64,000 bases of DNA from Formosa haliotis (GTDB lineage Bacteria; Bacteroidota; Bacteroidia; Flavobacteriales; Flavobacteriaceae). The stretch lies in assembly GCF_001685485.1 (NCBI RefSeq), contig NZ_BDEL01000001.1:1051501-1115500 (forward strand), read 5' to 3'. The translations under genes were made by a program, and so were the position numbers. This document shows, one piece after another, positions 46,205 through 56,681 of this stretch (its first letter is position 1; the number at the start of each line of letters is the position of its first letter). Below the pieces are notes generated by a model. The model made no database searches. It was not told the origin of the DNA and saw only the letters and a program-made list of their open reading frames with translations.

Positions 46205-47564
46205 CTTTTTTTCTTTTTTTGTACCATTCATCAAAACTTTCTTCAGGTCCCGATGGTAAATCGCGTGCATTTCCCCATACATTAGGTTTCGAATTAATTA
46301 CACCTTTAGGCAGATTTCTTAAGGACCAACGCGCTGCCTTTCCCACTTTTTCGAACGTGGCAGGTTTGGCGAACATCGTACCCATAAATTTCATAGATGA
46401 TTTTTTCACAAAAGGTTGCGGCACTTCTTTCGTTATAATTTGTCGCCATTTATAGAGTTGTGTATGAATGTCTATTTTCACCGGACATACATCCGAACAC
46501 GATCCGCATAAGGTGGAAGCAAATGGTAAAGTACTGTGCTTGGTTAAATCTTTTCCGGGTGATAAGATCGAACCTATAGGACCAGGAATCGTGGCATCGT
46601 AACTATGTCCGCCACTACGTCTGTAAATCGGGCAGGTATTCATACAAGCACCACAACGAATACATTGCAGAGAAGCTCTAAAATCTGGACGACTTAACTG
46701 CTCGGTTCTGCCGTTATCAACAATAACGATATGCATTTTAGCACCTTCACGAGGCTTTCTAAAATGAGATGAAAAAGTTGTAATGTGTTGTCCAGTAGCG
46801 CTGCGCCCCAATAATCTAAGAAAAACACCTAAGTGTTCTTGTTTTGGAATAATTTTTTCTATCCCCATACAGGCGATGTGAACAGGAGCTAAATGTGCGC
46901 CCATATCGGCATTACCTTCATTGGTACAAACCACAAAACCACCTGTATCTGCAATCGCAAAATTAACCCCTGTAATGGCCGCATCTGCATTTACAAATTT
47001 TTCTCTAAGGTGTTTTCTAGCTTCTCCGGTTAAGTATTGCGGATCGCCAGCACAGGGCTTCGTACCCAAATGCTCTTGAAACAATGCGTCGACATCTTCC
47101 TTAGTTTTATGAATCGCGGGTAGTACGATATGGCTTGGCGGTTCTTTAGCTAATTGCACGATGCGTTCCCCTAAATCCGTATCGATAACTTCTATACCAT
47201 CGGCTTCTAGAAAAGGGTTTAAATGACATTCTTCGGTGAGCATCGATTTACTTTTCACCACTTTTTTAGCATTGTGCGCTTTTAAAATACTGTGTACTAT
47301 TTTATTATGCTCATCGGCATTTTTAGCCCAATGCACCTGCACACCGTTTTTTAATGCGTTTTCTTCAAACTGAATTAAATAATTATCAAGATTAGACAAG
47401 GTATGCGCCTTAATCCCTTGTCCTAAATTACGTAAAGCCTCCCACCCTGTAACAGAATGAGCAGCCTTATCGCGTTTATGACGTACAAACCAAAGGGCTT
47501 TGTCGTGCCAATTAACTTTCTTTTCGTCTTTATTAAATATAGCTGCCGCTTGTGAATGACTCAT
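46197..47564 (-). CDS. lutB: Lactate utilisation protein B (LUD plus 4Fe-4S)
   Basis: 455 residues. The N-terminal LUD domain has GVNFAIADTGGFVVCTNEGN and HLAPVHIACMGIEKI. Two 4Fe-4S sites follow: CIRCGACMNTCPIYR and CGSCSDVCPVKIDIH. It carries electrons from lactate oxidation towards the quinone pool. It is co-transcribed with lutA (8-bp gap) and overlaps lutC. Confidence 0.95.
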   Translation of the reverse strand: MSHSQAAAIFNKDEKKVNWHDKALWFVRHKRDKAAHSVTGWEALRNLGQGIKAHTLSNLDNYLIQFEENALKNGVQVHWAKNADEHNKIVHSILKAHNAKKVVKSKSMLTEECHLNPFLEADGIEVIDTDLGERIVQLAKEPPSHIVLPAIHKTKEDVDALFQEHLGTKPCAGDPQYLTGEARKHLREKFVNADAAITGVNFAIADTGGFVVCTNEGNADMGAHLAPVHIACMGIEKIIPKQEHLGVFLRLLGRSATGQHITTFSSHFRKPREGAKMHIVIVDNGRTEQLSRPDFRASLQCIRCGACMNTCPIYRRSGGHSYDATIPGPIGSILSPGKDLTKHSTLPFASTLCGSCSDVCPVKIDIHTQLYKWRQIITKEVPQPFVKKSSMKFMGTMFAKPATFEKVGKAARWSLRNLPKGVINSKPNVWGNARDLPSGPEESFDEWYKKRKKDE

Positions 47565-47572
47565 GTTTTAAT

Positions 47573-48310
47573 TCAATTTACACTGTTTAAAATTTCGGCG
47601 ATATGCAACACTTTTAAAGGTTGTTTGTTTCGTGTTATCAACCCTTCCAAATGCATTAAGCAAGACGTATCTGTAGCGGTAATAACTTCTGCCCCGTGAT
47701 CTAAATGATCTTGAACGCGATCTTTACCCATTTTTACAGATATCGCTTCTTCGGCCACCGCAAAGGTTCCTCCAAATCCGCAACATTCATCTTCACGGCT
47801 TAGTTTAATAATTTCTGTGCCCGTCACTTCGGCTAACAACTCACCGATATACGAATATTCTGGAGTTACTTTTTCTGAACACGATCCTAAACGCAATCCT
47901 CGTAATCCATGGCAACTTTTATGAATACCCACTTTATACGGAAAACTTGCACCAACATCTTTAATTTTTAACACATTGAGGATAAAATCGCATAGTTCGT
48001 AAACATTGTTTCTAACATTAATAACATCTTCGGTTTGCGGAATCACATCAAAATGCTTTTTAACGTGATAGGCACAACTTCCAGAAGGGGTTACAATATA
48101 ATCGAAGGTCTTAAAATTGTTTACAAAATGTGTACAAGCGCCTACAGATTCGTTTTCGTAACCCGAATTAGCCATAGGCTGACCACAACAGGTTTGCCCT
48201 GAAGGATACACCACATCCACATTTAGTTTTTCCAACAATTCTAAGGTTGCTTTTCCTACTTGTGGATACAATTGATTGATATAACAAGGGATAAATAATC
48301 CTACTTTCAT
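47573..48310 (-). CDS. lutA: Lactate utilisation protein A (cysteine-rich CCG domains)
   Basis: 245 residues with two CCG-type cysteine clusters: GQTCCGQPMANSG near residue 60 and EDECCGFGGTFAV near 190, and HKSCHGLRGLRL between. This is the LutA/GlpC-type subunit and a partner of LutB and LutC. It is the first of the three lut genes, 10 bp after a 57-residue gene. Confidence 0.95.
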   Translation of the reverse strand: MKVGLFIPCYINQLYPQVGKATLELLEKLNVDVVYPSGQTCCGQPMANSGYENESVGACTHFVNNFKTFDYIVTPSGSCAYHVKKHFDVIPQTEDVINVRNNVYELCDFILNVLKIKDVGASFPYKVGIHKSCHGLRGLRLGSCSEKVTPEYSYIGELLAEVTGTEIIKLSREDECCGFGGTFAVAEEAISVKMGKDRVQDHLDHGAEVITATDTSCLMHLEGLITRNKQPLKVLHIAEILNSVN

Positions 48311-48320
48311 TTTTTAAAGT

Positions 48321-48494
48321 TTAGCGAGTTTTAGATAGCAACTTATTAAAAGCCATTTCGGAGGCTTCATTACATGACATCCTTTGCTCCAATTTCAAGG
48401 CATTTATTAAGGCGTTCCATTCATTATAAAATCCTTTTTTTGATGCTTCAAACCCTAATTCTTCAATTCGTTTTCCATTAATCTCCATAATCAT
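48321..48494 (-). CDS. Small protein of 57 residues in the fucose/lactate operon
   Basis: ATG 48494 (or 48488) to TAA 48321. The sequence MIMEINGKRIEELGFEAS is followed by KKGFYNEWNALINALKLEQ and ends in a helical, soluble tail; no membrane segment. It sits 12 bp after the permease stop and 10 bp before lutA, same strand, so it is very likely translated in the operon. No named family is recognised. Confidence 0.6.
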   Translation of the reverse strand: MIMEINGKRIEELGFEASKKGFYNEWNALINALKLEQRMSCNEASEMAFNKLLSKTR

Positions 48495-48506
48495 ATATAC
48501 CAGATA

Positions 48507-49808
48507 TTAATCGTTATACACTTTCATAGTTCTATACCCGTAAATAGCAATCACGCAAAAGCATAAAAATGGTAAAATAAAAGACACATTAACTGCTGCA
48601 AAGCCGCCTATAGTGCCTTTATCGATAATAGTTCCTTGTAAGATAGGCATTAAAGCACCACCTACAATAGCCATTACTAACCCTGCCGCACCCAGTGTAG
48701 AATCTTCTTCACTAAGTCCTTTAAGCGCAATTCCGTAAATGGTTGGGAACATTAACGACATGAACGCCGACGTGGCTACAAGACAATATAAACCTAACAT
48801 TCCTTCTATTAAAATAACACCAGAAATAGTAATCATAGCTCCAATAGCAAATATGGTAAGTAGCTTTTTAGAATCTATAAAACGCATTAAATACGTACTA
48901 ATAAATCGGCTTGTTAAAAAGATAACCATGGCCACTATATTATAATTTTGAGCTGTTGCTTTAGATATTCCTAAATTATCGGCATATTGAATTATAAACG
49001 TCCAACACATAATTTGTGCGGCCACATAAAATAATTGGGCGATAACACCTTCTCTGTATTTTCCGTTTTTAAACAATCTTTTAAACGATTCTTTCGCCGG
49101 ACCATGAGCCTCCTGGTTACCGATGTTAGGCATTTTTGCTAGCGAGATAATGATCAACATAATAATAACCACCACGCCCAAAATAACATAAGGATTTCTA
49201 ATGATTGCGAGATCGTGCGTTCGAATGACAGCTTTTTGAGCTTCATCTAAAGTGGTGAAAATTAATTCCCCCATTTCGTTACGTTTATCAGAATCTAAAA
49301 CAGTTAAAATAAATTTTGAAGCGACAAACATACCAAACAACGACCCGATTGGATTGAAGGCTTGTGCCAAGTTTAAACGTTGGGTAGACGTACGCTCATC
49401 GCCCATCGCTAAAATATAGGGATTGGCCGTAGTTTCTAAAAAAGCTAATCCGAAGGTTAGTATATAAAGTGATCCTAAGAAAAACCCAAACACCTCGTAT
49501 TTGGCGGCCGGAAAAAACAATAATGCTCCAAAAGCATAAAGCGAGAGCCCCAATAAAATACCCTTTTTATAACTATATTTTCTAACAAATAAAGCTGCAG
49601 GAATGGCCATGGTAGCATAACCACCATAAAATGCAAATTGCACTAAAGCGGCTTTGGCCGTAGATATTTCCATAACGGTTCCAAATGCTGCCACCATAGG
49701 GTTTGTAATGTCGTTCGCAAATCCCCACAACGCAAACAATGAGGTAATTAAAATAAAGGGTATTAAAACCTCTTTTGATACCACTGGAACTTTTTCTGTA
49801 TTTTTCAT
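48507..49808 (-). CDS. fucP: MFS sugar permease, FucP family (L-fucose:proton symporter-like)
   Basis: 433 residues with 12 predicted membrane segments. The family pattern is FALWGFANDITNPMVAAF in helix 1, YGGYATMAIPAALFV and LGSLYILTFGLAFLETTANPYIL. It carries L-fucose or a related sugar into the cell with protons. Placed between aldA and lutABC on the same strand, it belongs to the fucose locus. Substrate is inferred from context. Confidence 0.85.
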   Translation of the reverse strand: MKNTEKVPVVSKEVLIPFILITSLFALWGFANDITNPMVAAFGTVMEISTAKAALVQFAFYGGYATMAIPAALFVRKYSYKKGILLGLSLYAFGALLFFPAAKYEVFGFFLGSLYILTFGLAFLETTANPYILAMGDERTSTQRLNLAQAFNPIGSLFGMFVASKFILTVLDSDKRNEMGELIFTTLDEAQKAVIRTHDLAIIRNPYVILGVVVIIMLIIISLAKMPNIGNQEAHGPAKESFKRLFKNGKYREGVIAQLFYVAAQIMCWTFIIQYADNLGISKATAQNYNIVAMVIFLTSRFISTYLMRFIDSKKLLTIFAIGAMITISGVILIEGMLGLYCLVATSAFMSLMFPTIYGIALKGLSEEDSTLGAAGLVMAIVGGALMPILQGTIIDKGTIGGFAAVNVSFILPFLCFCVIAIYGYRTMKVYND

Positions 49809-49852
49809 TTTGATATGTTAGTTAGTACTCGAACCCGCTTCTAGCGTTGTAC

Positions 49853-49906
49853 AAAAAAAGCATACTATAATAGTCTAAGAACCTCTTATTTTATAGTACG
49901 CTTTTT
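49853..49906 (-). terminator. Intrinsic terminator downstream of aldA
   Basis: On the minus strand the arms AAAAAGCGTACTATAAA and TTATAGTATGCTTTTTTT form a long AT-rich stem with one mismatch and end in a T run. It lies between the aldA stop and the fucP start, so it would limit read-through to the permease and lut genes. Confidence 0.6.
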
Positions 49907-49928
49907 AATAGTAATGGATTTGATTTTA

Positions 49929-51371
49929 TTACGATCTATACTGTGCGTAAATCACTTTTGTTTGTAAATATTCTTCCATTCCGTGTTTTCCATCTGCTCC
50001 ACCTATACCCGATTTTTTCCAACCGGCATGGAAACCTTGAATGGCTTCAAAATGTTCTCTATTAATATAGGTTTCACCATACTGTAATTCTTCTGCAGCA
50101 TGCATTACTTTATTGAAATTTTCTGAGAATATAGAAGATGTTAATCCAAATTCACAATCATTTGCTAAAGCGATAGCCTCGTCTAAAGTACTAAATTTCA
50201 TCACAGGTAAAACAGGCCCGAAGACTTCTTCTTGAATAATTTGCATGTTTTGAGTTACATTTGTTAGTAAGGTTGGCTGATAGAAATAACCTTTATCAAA
50301 TCCTGGTGTTCTATTACCTCCAACAATAACTTCGGCTCCTTCTTTTTTAGCATACTCAACCATTTCGGTTACTTTATCTAATTGATCTTTAGACACTAAA
50401 GCACTCATATCTGGATTGTTCTTAGAAAATGCATCTTCTACTTTTAAAGATTTTAATTTCTTAGCGACCATATCTAAAAATTGATCGTGAATAGATTCTT
50501 CTACATAAAGACGCTCTGCACAGTTACATACTTGTCCGCTAAACGTTACTCGAGAGGTTACAACTGCATTAACGGCTAATTCTAAATTGGCATCAGCACA
50601 AACTATAGCTGGTGCTTTACCTCCTAATTCTAGAGATACTTTTGTAATGTTTTTTGCGGCTGCTTCCATAACCATTTGGCCAGCACCAACACTACCTGTT
50701 AAACTAATAATTCCTGTTATCGGACTAGAAGAAAGGGCATTACCAACAATACTACCTTTACCACAAACATAATTTAAAACTCCAGCAGGAAGACCTATTT
50801 CTGAAGCTAATTTAGCAAATTCCATAACCGTATTTGGTGCGATAGAACTTGGGTTTATCACACAGGTATTCCCTGTAATTAAAGATCCTGCAACTTTTCT
50901 AGCCATTACAAACAATGGGAAGTTCCAAGGTAAAATTCCAACCGCTACACCAATTGGTGCTTTGTGTAAAAAGATATGTTCTTTACTTCTATCACTCTGT
51001 ATAATTTCGCCTTCAATACGTCTCGCAAATCCAGCATAATAATCAAAATATTCTGCAGTAACATCAATTTCAACCTGTGCTAAACCCATAACCTTCGCTT
51101 GTTCTGCTGCTAAAGTTTCAGCTAAAAACACACGATTTTCACGAATAACATCGGCCATTTTATTTAAATATCGACCTCGTTCTACTGCTGGAAGCGATTT
51201 CCAAGCGTGTTGCGATGCTTGTGCAGCGTCTAATGCAAGTTGTGCATCTTTAACACTACCAACAGGCATTAATGATAAAACTTCTTCGGTGCACGGGTTT
51301 AAAATTTCAATGACATCTGTAGACGTCGATTCTACAAACTTTCCATTTATGTACTGCTTAAATGTTTTCAT
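49929..51371 (-). CDS. aldA: Lactaldehyde dehydrogenase (AldA-type)
   Basis: 480 residues, the length of E. coli AldA. The catalytic Cys is in SGQVCNCAERL (about residue 285) and the general base Glu in VSLELGGKAPA (about 252). A strong AldA marker is the C-terminal HFEAIQGFHAGWKKSG, GADGKHG and EYLQT. It oxidises L-lactaldehyde, the product of fuculose-phosphate cleavage, to L-lactate with NAD. LutABC then oxidises the lactate. Confidence 0.93.
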   Translation of the reverse strand: MKTFKQYINGKFVESTSTDVIEILNPCTEEVLSLMPVGSVKDAQLALDAAQASQHAWKSLPAVERGRYLNKMADVIRENRVFLAETLAAEQAKVMGLAQVEIDVTAEYFDYYAGFARRIEGEIIQSDRSKEHIFLHKAPIGVAVGILPWNFPLFVMARKVAGSLITGNTCVINPSSIAPNTVMEFAKLASEIGLPAGVLNYVCGKGSIVGNALSSSPITGIISLTGSVGAGQMVMEAAAKNITKVSLELGGKAPAIVCADANLELAVNAVVTSRVTFSGQVCNCAERLYVEESIHDQFLDMVAKKLKSLKVEDAFSKNNPDMSALVSKDQLDKVTEMVEYAKKEGAEVIVGGNRTPGFDKGYFYQPTLLTNVTQNMQIIQEEVFGPVLPVMKFSTLDEAIALANDCEFGLTSSIFSENFNKVMHAAEELQYGETYINREHFEAIQGFHAGWKKSGIGGADGKHGMEEYLQTKVIYAQYRS

Positions 51372-51449
51372 AATACGGTATAATTTAATTAATTAGTTTA
51401 CTGAATTTGTATACTCTCACTTCATAATATAATAGCTAGAAATCGAATT

Positions 51450-51457
51450 CAAATTTA
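51450..51457 (-). promoter_or_regulatory. Possible -7 promoter box of aldA
   Basis: CAAATTTA on the plus strand is TAAATTTG on the coding strand, matching TAnnTTTG, about 79 bp before the aldA ATG. No good -33 box at the expected spacing; an AraC-activated promoter would tolerate this. Confidence 0.3.
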
Positions 51458-51608
51458 AAATCGCATCTCTAAAATTTAATAAAGTTGAATAGTAGAGTTA
51501 CAAATATGACAATTATCATTATAAAAATATTTATCTATAACAAACTACTTTATGTATAATTTAAACATTAACGTTTACCAACTGCAATTTTAAACCACAA
51601 ACCAAAAC

Positions 51609-52514
51609 CTAAGAGGTGTACCTTCCAGATTTATATAAAGCAGGAGAAAGTCCAGTTATAGCCTTAAAAACTCTAGAAAAATGATAGCGATCTGAGAAGC
51701 CTAATTTAAACGAAATTCCTTCAATCGTTTCGTTGGTATGTTCAAATATTTCGCAAGCTTTAGCAATTTTACGATTCTGAATAAAGCTATGCAGCGTTAC
51801 ATGCATTTCTTCTTTAAACAATCTAGAAAACGAATTAGGGGCCATATTTACTAGCTCTGCCAACTCAGAATTACTCAGCTTCTCCTCGATATTAGCTTCT
51901 ATAAAACGCAACACAACCAAAACACGTTCGTCTATATTAATGGTCTTCCACAGCTCGACTCCTATATTAGATATAGCCTCTTTTATAAACGCTTGTAATT
52001 TCAAATTAAAGGTCAATTTAAAATCATGATTTTCAACCTTTAACCGCTCCGTTAAATAGATTAAACGCTCTTTTAAATGATCGGATAATTCCACTTTAAA
52101 AATCCCAGGAAACACATTATCGAAAGGCGTTCCCAAATTAAAATGCGTAAAAAAATGAATTAAATATTTACGCTCGTAATAGGCTTCATTATGGCGTTCG
52201 GACAAGTTTTTTCCAGACACATGAATCCCCGAATCAAATTCATGACGCTTTAAATAACGTGTAGAAAAAGAGGTAAATGGTGAAATAATATACAGGAAAT
52301 CGGGCTCCATCTTATATACTTTGTCCTGTAGCGTAAGCTCGCCGCCTTCGTTTTTATTCCAATATATTCTCCAAAACGGATACACCATATCGTGACAGTC
52401 CCACAAATCGAGATACCAATACCTACAACACAGAAGCTTTAAATTAACATCTATAAAATTTTGCTTTTTAGTTGACGGGTCTCCTAACTCTACTTTATTT
52501 ATCAATTTTGCCAT
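51609..52514 (-). CDS. AraC-family transcriptional regulator of the fucose locus
   Basis: About 301 residues from ATG 52514 (MAKLINKVELGDP); the frame reaches 52535 through a GTG. The N-terminal part is a cupin-like ligand domain, and the C-terminal two HTH motifs are LSNSELAELVNMAPNSFSRLF and IEGISFKLGFSDRYHFSRVF. It ends with ALYKSGR. It is divergent from the aldolase gene across about 100 bp, so it probably controls both directions in response to fucose or an early intermediate. Confidence 0.88.
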   Translation of the reverse strand: MAKLINKVELGDPSTKKQNFIDVNLKLLCCRYWYLDLWDCHDMVYPFWRIYWNKNEGGELTLQDKVYKMEPDFLYIISPFTSFSTRYLKRHEFDSGIHVSGKNLSERHNEAYYERKYLIHFFTHFNLGTPFDNVFPGIFKVELSDHLKERLIYLTERLKVENHDFKLTFNLKLQAFIKEAISNIGVELWKTINIDERVLVVLRFIEANIEEKLSNSELAELVNMAPNSFSRLFKEEMHVTLHSFIQNRKIAKACEIFEHTNETIEGISFKLGFSDRYHFSRVFKAITGLSPALYKSGRYTS

Positions 52515-52534
52515 AGCGATGTTTAAATTATACA

Positions 52535-52542
52535 CAAATATA
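52535..52542 (-). promoter_or_regulatory. Possible -7 promoter box of the AraC gene
   Basis: CAAATATA on the plus strand reads TATATTTG on the coding strand, matching the Bacteroidota -7 consensus TAnnTTTG, 21 bp before ATG 52514. This supports the downstream ATG over the upstream GTG. Confidence 0.4.
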
Positions 52543-52617
52543 AGCGTTTTAAATATTTTAAAACTTTATAAGTTCTCCTAATTTTACAATTCAAGAAAAT
52601 TTAAAAAATCATCTTTT

Positions 52618-53420
52618 ATGAGCGATATAAAACTTCCAAAAAAAGTAAAGAAAGAGCTAAAAAAAATATCTAAGGTAGCAGGATATTTATGGCAACGCGA
52701 ATGGGCAGAACGAAATGCAGGAAACATTTCTATGAACTTAACTTCTTTTTTGACAAAGAAGACATCCTAAAAAAAACCAAAGGTAAAACCTTTACTCCTT
52801 TCGATTTTCCTAAAGGCACTGCTGGTTATGTCTTGTTTATTACGGGTACAGGATGCTACTTAAGAAGCTTAATTGATGAGATTGAGGAAGCAGCATGTAT
52901 CCTTTATATAAACGATGATGCTACAGGATACACCATTATTTGGGGTGGTAAACGCGAAGGTTTCGGCCCAACTTGCGAGCTGATCTCCCACTCTAGTATT
53001 CACCTGTTTAACACAGAGCACAACCCGACGCATTTAGCTATAGTACATACACATCCGTTAGAGTTAATAGTAATGAGTCACCACCCATTATTCGACAACG
53101 AAGAAGAATTAAACAGACAAATCTGGATGATGTGTCCGGAGGTTCGTGTATTTGTTCCAAAAGGTATTCACTGTACACCTTACGCACTTTCTAGTACAGC
53201 AGCTTTAGCTAAAGTAACTATAGAAGCCTTTAAAACTAGAAATGTATCGCTATGGGAAAAACACGGTGCCACTGCAACAGGAGAAGATGTTGAAAAAGCG
53301 TGGGACTATTTGGATGTAGCCAATAAAGGTGCCAAATTATTATTAATGAGTTGGGCTGCAGGTTTTGAACCAGCAGGTTTGTCTAATGACCAATTAACGG
53401 AATTAGAACAATTCACCTAA
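52618..53420 (+). pseudogene. Class II aldolase (fuculose/rhamnulose-1-phosphate type), apparent frameshift
   Basis: ATG 52618 begins a frame with WQREWAERNAGNISMN, the usual aldolase N-terminus, but it stops at 52765 or so. One extra T in the six-T run 52746-52751 gives FFDKEDILKKTKGKTF and joins the long frame ending at 53420. The reconstruction is about 268 residues. Zinc-site histidines are in VHTHPLELIVMSH and the later EKHGATATG. It splits the ketose-1-phosphate to dihydroxyacetone phosphate and L-lactaldehyde. It is first in the plus-strand fucose genes, 18 bp before the isomerase. Probably intact in the genome. Confidence 0.82.
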
Positions 53421-53438
53421 AATATAAAACCATATACA

Positions 53439-55226
53439 ATGAGTAGATTAATAGGTAGATTACCAAAAATCGGAATTCGTCCTACCATTGACGGACGTGA
53501 ACTTGGGGTTAGAGAATCTTTAGAAGATCAATGTATGGATATGGCAAAAGCTGCCGCCAAGTTAATTGAAGACAATTTAAGATTTCCTAGCGGAGAACAA
53601 GTAGAATGTGTTATTGCAGACACCACTATTGGAGGTGTTGCAGATGCCGCTGCTTGCGCCGATAAATTTAAAAGAGAAGGCGTAGAAGTCTCTATTACCG
53701 TTACACCGTGCTGGTGCTATGGTACCGAAGTTATGGATACCGATCCTTTAAGACCAAAAGCAGTTTGGGGGTTTAATGGTACAGAACGCCCTGGAGCGGT
53801 ATATTTAGCTGCAGCATTAGCAGGTTATGCTCAAAAAGGATTTCCAGCCTTCGGAATTTACGGTCGTGAAGTTCAAGATGCTGGCGATTTAAGCATTCCT
53901 AAAGATGTAGAAGAAAAACTGTTGCGTTTTGCTAAAGCTGGTTTAGCTGTAGCACAAATGAACGGAAAATCATACCTATCTATAGGTTATAGTTCTATGG
54001 GGATTTCAGGGTCTATGGTCGATGTTAATTTCTTACAAGACTATTTTGGAGTTCGTGCCGAGTTCGTGGAATCTGTTGAATTATTACGCAGAATGGATGA
54101 GGGCATTTACGATAAAGAAGAATACGAAAAAGCATTAGCTTGGACCAAAGCGAATTGTAAAGAAGGCGCCGATAGGAATAATCCTGAAGCCCAAAAGTCT
54201 GCCGAAGTCAAAGCTAAAGAATGGGAAAAAGTCGTAAAAATGACCTTAATTTGTCGCGACATAATGAACGGAAACCCTAAACTAAAAGAATTAGGCTTTG
54301 GGGAAGAATCTAAAGGTCGAAACGCTATTATGGGTGGTTTCCAGGGGCAACGCCAATGGACCGATTACCAACCTAATGCCGATTTTACAGAGTCTATCTT
54401 AAACTCCTCTTTCGATTGGAACGGGATTCGTCAAGCCTACGTTTTCGCCACAGAAAACGACTGTTTAAACGCCGTTTCTATGTTATTTGGACATTTATTA
54501 ACCAATACAGCGCAAATATTCTCGGATGTAAGAACCTATTGGAGTCCAGAATCTGTAGAACGTGTTACCGGAAAAAAACTAGAAGGTCTTGCCAAAGACG
54601 GTATTATTCACCTAATTAACTCGGGTTCTACCACACTAGATGCAACAGGGCAACAACGCGATGCCGATGGCAATCCTACAATGAAACCATTTTGGGAAAT
54701 TACCGAAGATGAAGTTCAAAAATGCTTAGACAAAACACAATGGCCACCAGCCACTGTAGAATATTTTAGAGGCGGCGGATTCTCTTCTAACTTTAAAACC
54801 GAAGGTGTTATGCCTTTAACCATGTGCCGTATAAACCTTGTAAAAGGTATCGGTCCTGTTTTACAAATTGTAGAAGGTTGGAGCGTTGATTTACCAGATG
54901 ATATTCACAATGTATTAAATAACAGAACAGACCCAACGTGGCCAACCACTTGGTTTGTACCTAGAGTTACCGGAGAAGGATTCTTTAAAGACACGTATAC
55001 CGTTATGGCGAAATGGGGAGCAAACCATGGTGCTATTTCTTACGGACACATAGGTGCCGACTTAATTTCATTAGCTGCACTATTAAGAATACCTGTAAAC
55101 ATGCACAATGTTGCAGATGAAGATGTTTTCCGCCCAGCCTCTTGGAGTGCTTTTGGAGAAAATCTAGAATCTGCAGATTATAGAGCTTGTGCTACTTACG
55201 GCCCTTTATACGGATTTAAATCTTAA
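53439..55226 (+). CDS. fucI: L-fucose isomerase
   Basis: 595 residues, the family length. The start [20 protein letters not shown] is typical. Other conserved stretches are [47 protein letters not shown] and [12 protein letters not shown]. It converts L-fucose to L-fuculose; it binds Mn(II) through residues in the central domain. It is followed by a strong intrinsic terminator, before the kinase gene. Confidence 0.96.
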   Translation: MSRLIGRLPKIGIRPTIDGRELGVRESLEDQCMDMAKAAAKLIEDNLRFPSGEQVECVIADTTIGGVADAAACADKFKREGVEVSITVTPCWCYGTEVMDTDPLRPKAVWGFNGTERPGAVYLAAALAGYAQKGFPAFGIYGREVQDAGDLSIPKDVEEKLLRFAKAGLAVAQMNGKSYLSIGYSSMGISGSMVDVNFLQDYFGVRAEFVESVELLRRMDEGIYDKEEYEKALAWTKANCKEGADRNNPEAQKSAEVKAKEWEKVVKMTLICRDIMNGNPKLKELGFGEESKGRNAIMGGFQGQRQWTDYQPNADFTESILNSSFDWNGIRQAYVFATENDCLNAVSMLFGHLLTNTAQIFSDVRTYWSPESVERVTGKKLEGLAKDGIIHLINSGSTTLDATGQQRDADGNPTMKPFWEITEDEVQKCLDKTQWPPATVEYFRGGGFSSNFKTEGVMPLTMCRINLVKGIGPVLQIVEGWSVDLPDDIHNVLNNRTDPTWPTTWFVPRVTGEGFFKDTYTVMAKWGANHGAISYGHIGADLISLAALLRIPVNMHNVADEDVFRPASWSAFGENLESADYRACATYGPLYGFKS

Positions 55227-55239
55227 AACACACAATACT

Positions 55240-55289
55240 AAAAAGTACTTATAGGATGGGCCTAAATCCTTCTTATAAGTGCTTTTTTT
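55240..55289 (+). terminator. Intrinsic terminator after fucI
   Basis: Arms AAAAAGTACTTATA and TATAAGTGCTTTTT with an inner GGAT/ATCC stem form a long hairpin ending in a seven-T run at 55283-55289, 13 bp after the fucI stop. Confidence 0.75.
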
Positions 55290-55361
55290 AATTTTAAAAA
55301 ACGTCCTTTTTGCAAGTTTTACAACAAAGCAGAACGTTTTTCCTTTCTAAATTTATTAAAT

Positions 55362-56681
55362 ATGACACAGGTTATAGCGGTTTTCGATATTGGTAAAACC
55401 AATAAAAAGATATTCTTATTCGACAAAGATTTTAATGTGGTTTACACCAATTCTATTCGTTTTGAAGAAAGTGTAGACGACGATCAATATCCGTGCGATG
55501 ACATAGACGCTATTGAAACTTGGATCTGGAAAGAAATTAAAGCAATTCAAGATCAAAAAGACTTCGATATTAAAGCCATTAATTTCTCTACCCATGGTGC
55601 TACTTTAATGTATCTAGACCAAGACGGCAACCGAATTACACCGTTATATAATTATTTAAAACCTTTAGATTTCGACTTCACACCATTTTACAATACCTAC
55701 GGTGGTGTAGCAGAGTTTTCCAGAAAAACAGCATCGCCGGCTTATGGTATGCTTAACTCTGGCTTACAAATGTATTGGTTGAAGCACTGTAAACCCAATT
55801 TTTACAAGCAAGCGCAAACCATTTTACATTATCCGCAATATTTAAGTTATTTGTTTTCTAACAAAATCACAGCCGACTTTACCTCTGTAGGTGCCCATAC
55901 CGCTATTTGGGATTTCGACACCATGCAATATCACGATTGGTTAGCAAAAGAAAATATCTCGCTTCCCCAGCCAACACCTGGAAAGAAGGCAACACGAGCT
56001 TTAGTTAACGGGCAAGACATTGCTATTGGAAGTGGTTTACACGACAGCTCCTCTTCTATTATTCCCTTATTGGAAGAGCATGCAAATTCTAATCGCGAAT
56101 TCATTTTATTATCTACCGGAACTTGGATTATTTGTATGAATCCGTTTAGTAAAGAAACTTTAACTGCCAAACAATTAAAGAACGATTGCTTGTGCTTTAT
56201 GACGCCCGACAAAAAGCAAATTAAATCTTCCATGCAATTTTTAGGGCGCGTGCACGAAGTGAATGCCATGGCATTAAGCGACCATTTTGGCGTAGATAAA
56301 AGTCATTTTCTAAAATTAACACTGAACAAAGCCCTGTGTACCGACATCTTAGAAAAAGGGAAAGCCAAATTTTTCCCCGGCACGATCGCAGACGATTTTA
56401 TAGGCGATTTAAATCAGTTGCACACTTTCGAAACTTACGAATTGGCCTACTATCAACTTATTTATGAAATAGCCCAACGGGTACACCAGGGCATTAACAA
56501 CATTTTAGACGCGAAGCACAACCTTAAAGATGTTTATATTTCTGGCGGATTTAATAGAAATGATATATTTGTTGAATATTTACAACAAATGATGCCTGAA
56601 CAACACATACAATTCCCGAACGGCAAAAATGCAAGTGCTTTAGGCGCGGCCATGCTTATGAAAGATTATATCACAGCATAA
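55362..56681 (+). CDS. FGGY-family sugar kinase, probable L-fuculokinase
   Basis: 439 residues. The ATPase fold: phosphate-1 motif VIAVFDIGKTNKKIFLF, a middle HGATLMYLDQDG region, LLSTGTWIICMNP and the C-terminal DVYISGGFNRND adenosine motif, with GKNASALGAAML near the end. It phosphorylates L-fuculose at carbon 1 in this context; the sugar is inferred from neighbours (isomerase and aldolase), as the FGGY family covers many substrates. It lies behind the terminator, so it may be expressed from its own promoter. Confidence 0.85.
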   Translation: MTQVIAVFDIGKTNKKIFLFDKDFNVVYTNSIRFEESVDDDQYPCDDIDAIETWIWKEIKAIQDQKDFDIKAINFSTHGATLMYLDQDGNRITPLYNYLKPLDFDFTPFYNTYGGVAEFSRKTASPAYGMLNSGLQMYWLKHCKPNFYKQAQTILHYPQYLSYLFSNKITADFTSVGAHTAIWDFDTMQYHDWLAKENISLPQPTPGKKATRALVNGQDIAIGSGLHDSSSSIIPLLEEHANSNREFILLSTGTWIICMNPFSKETLTAKQLKNDCLCFMTPDKKQIKSSMQFLGRVHEVNAMALSDHFGVDKSHFLKLTLNKALCTDILEKGKAKFFPGTIADDFIGDLNQLHTFETYELAYYQLIYEIAQRVHQGINNILDAKHNLKDVYISGGFNRNDIFVEYLQQMMPEQHIQFPNGKNASALGAAMLMKDYITA

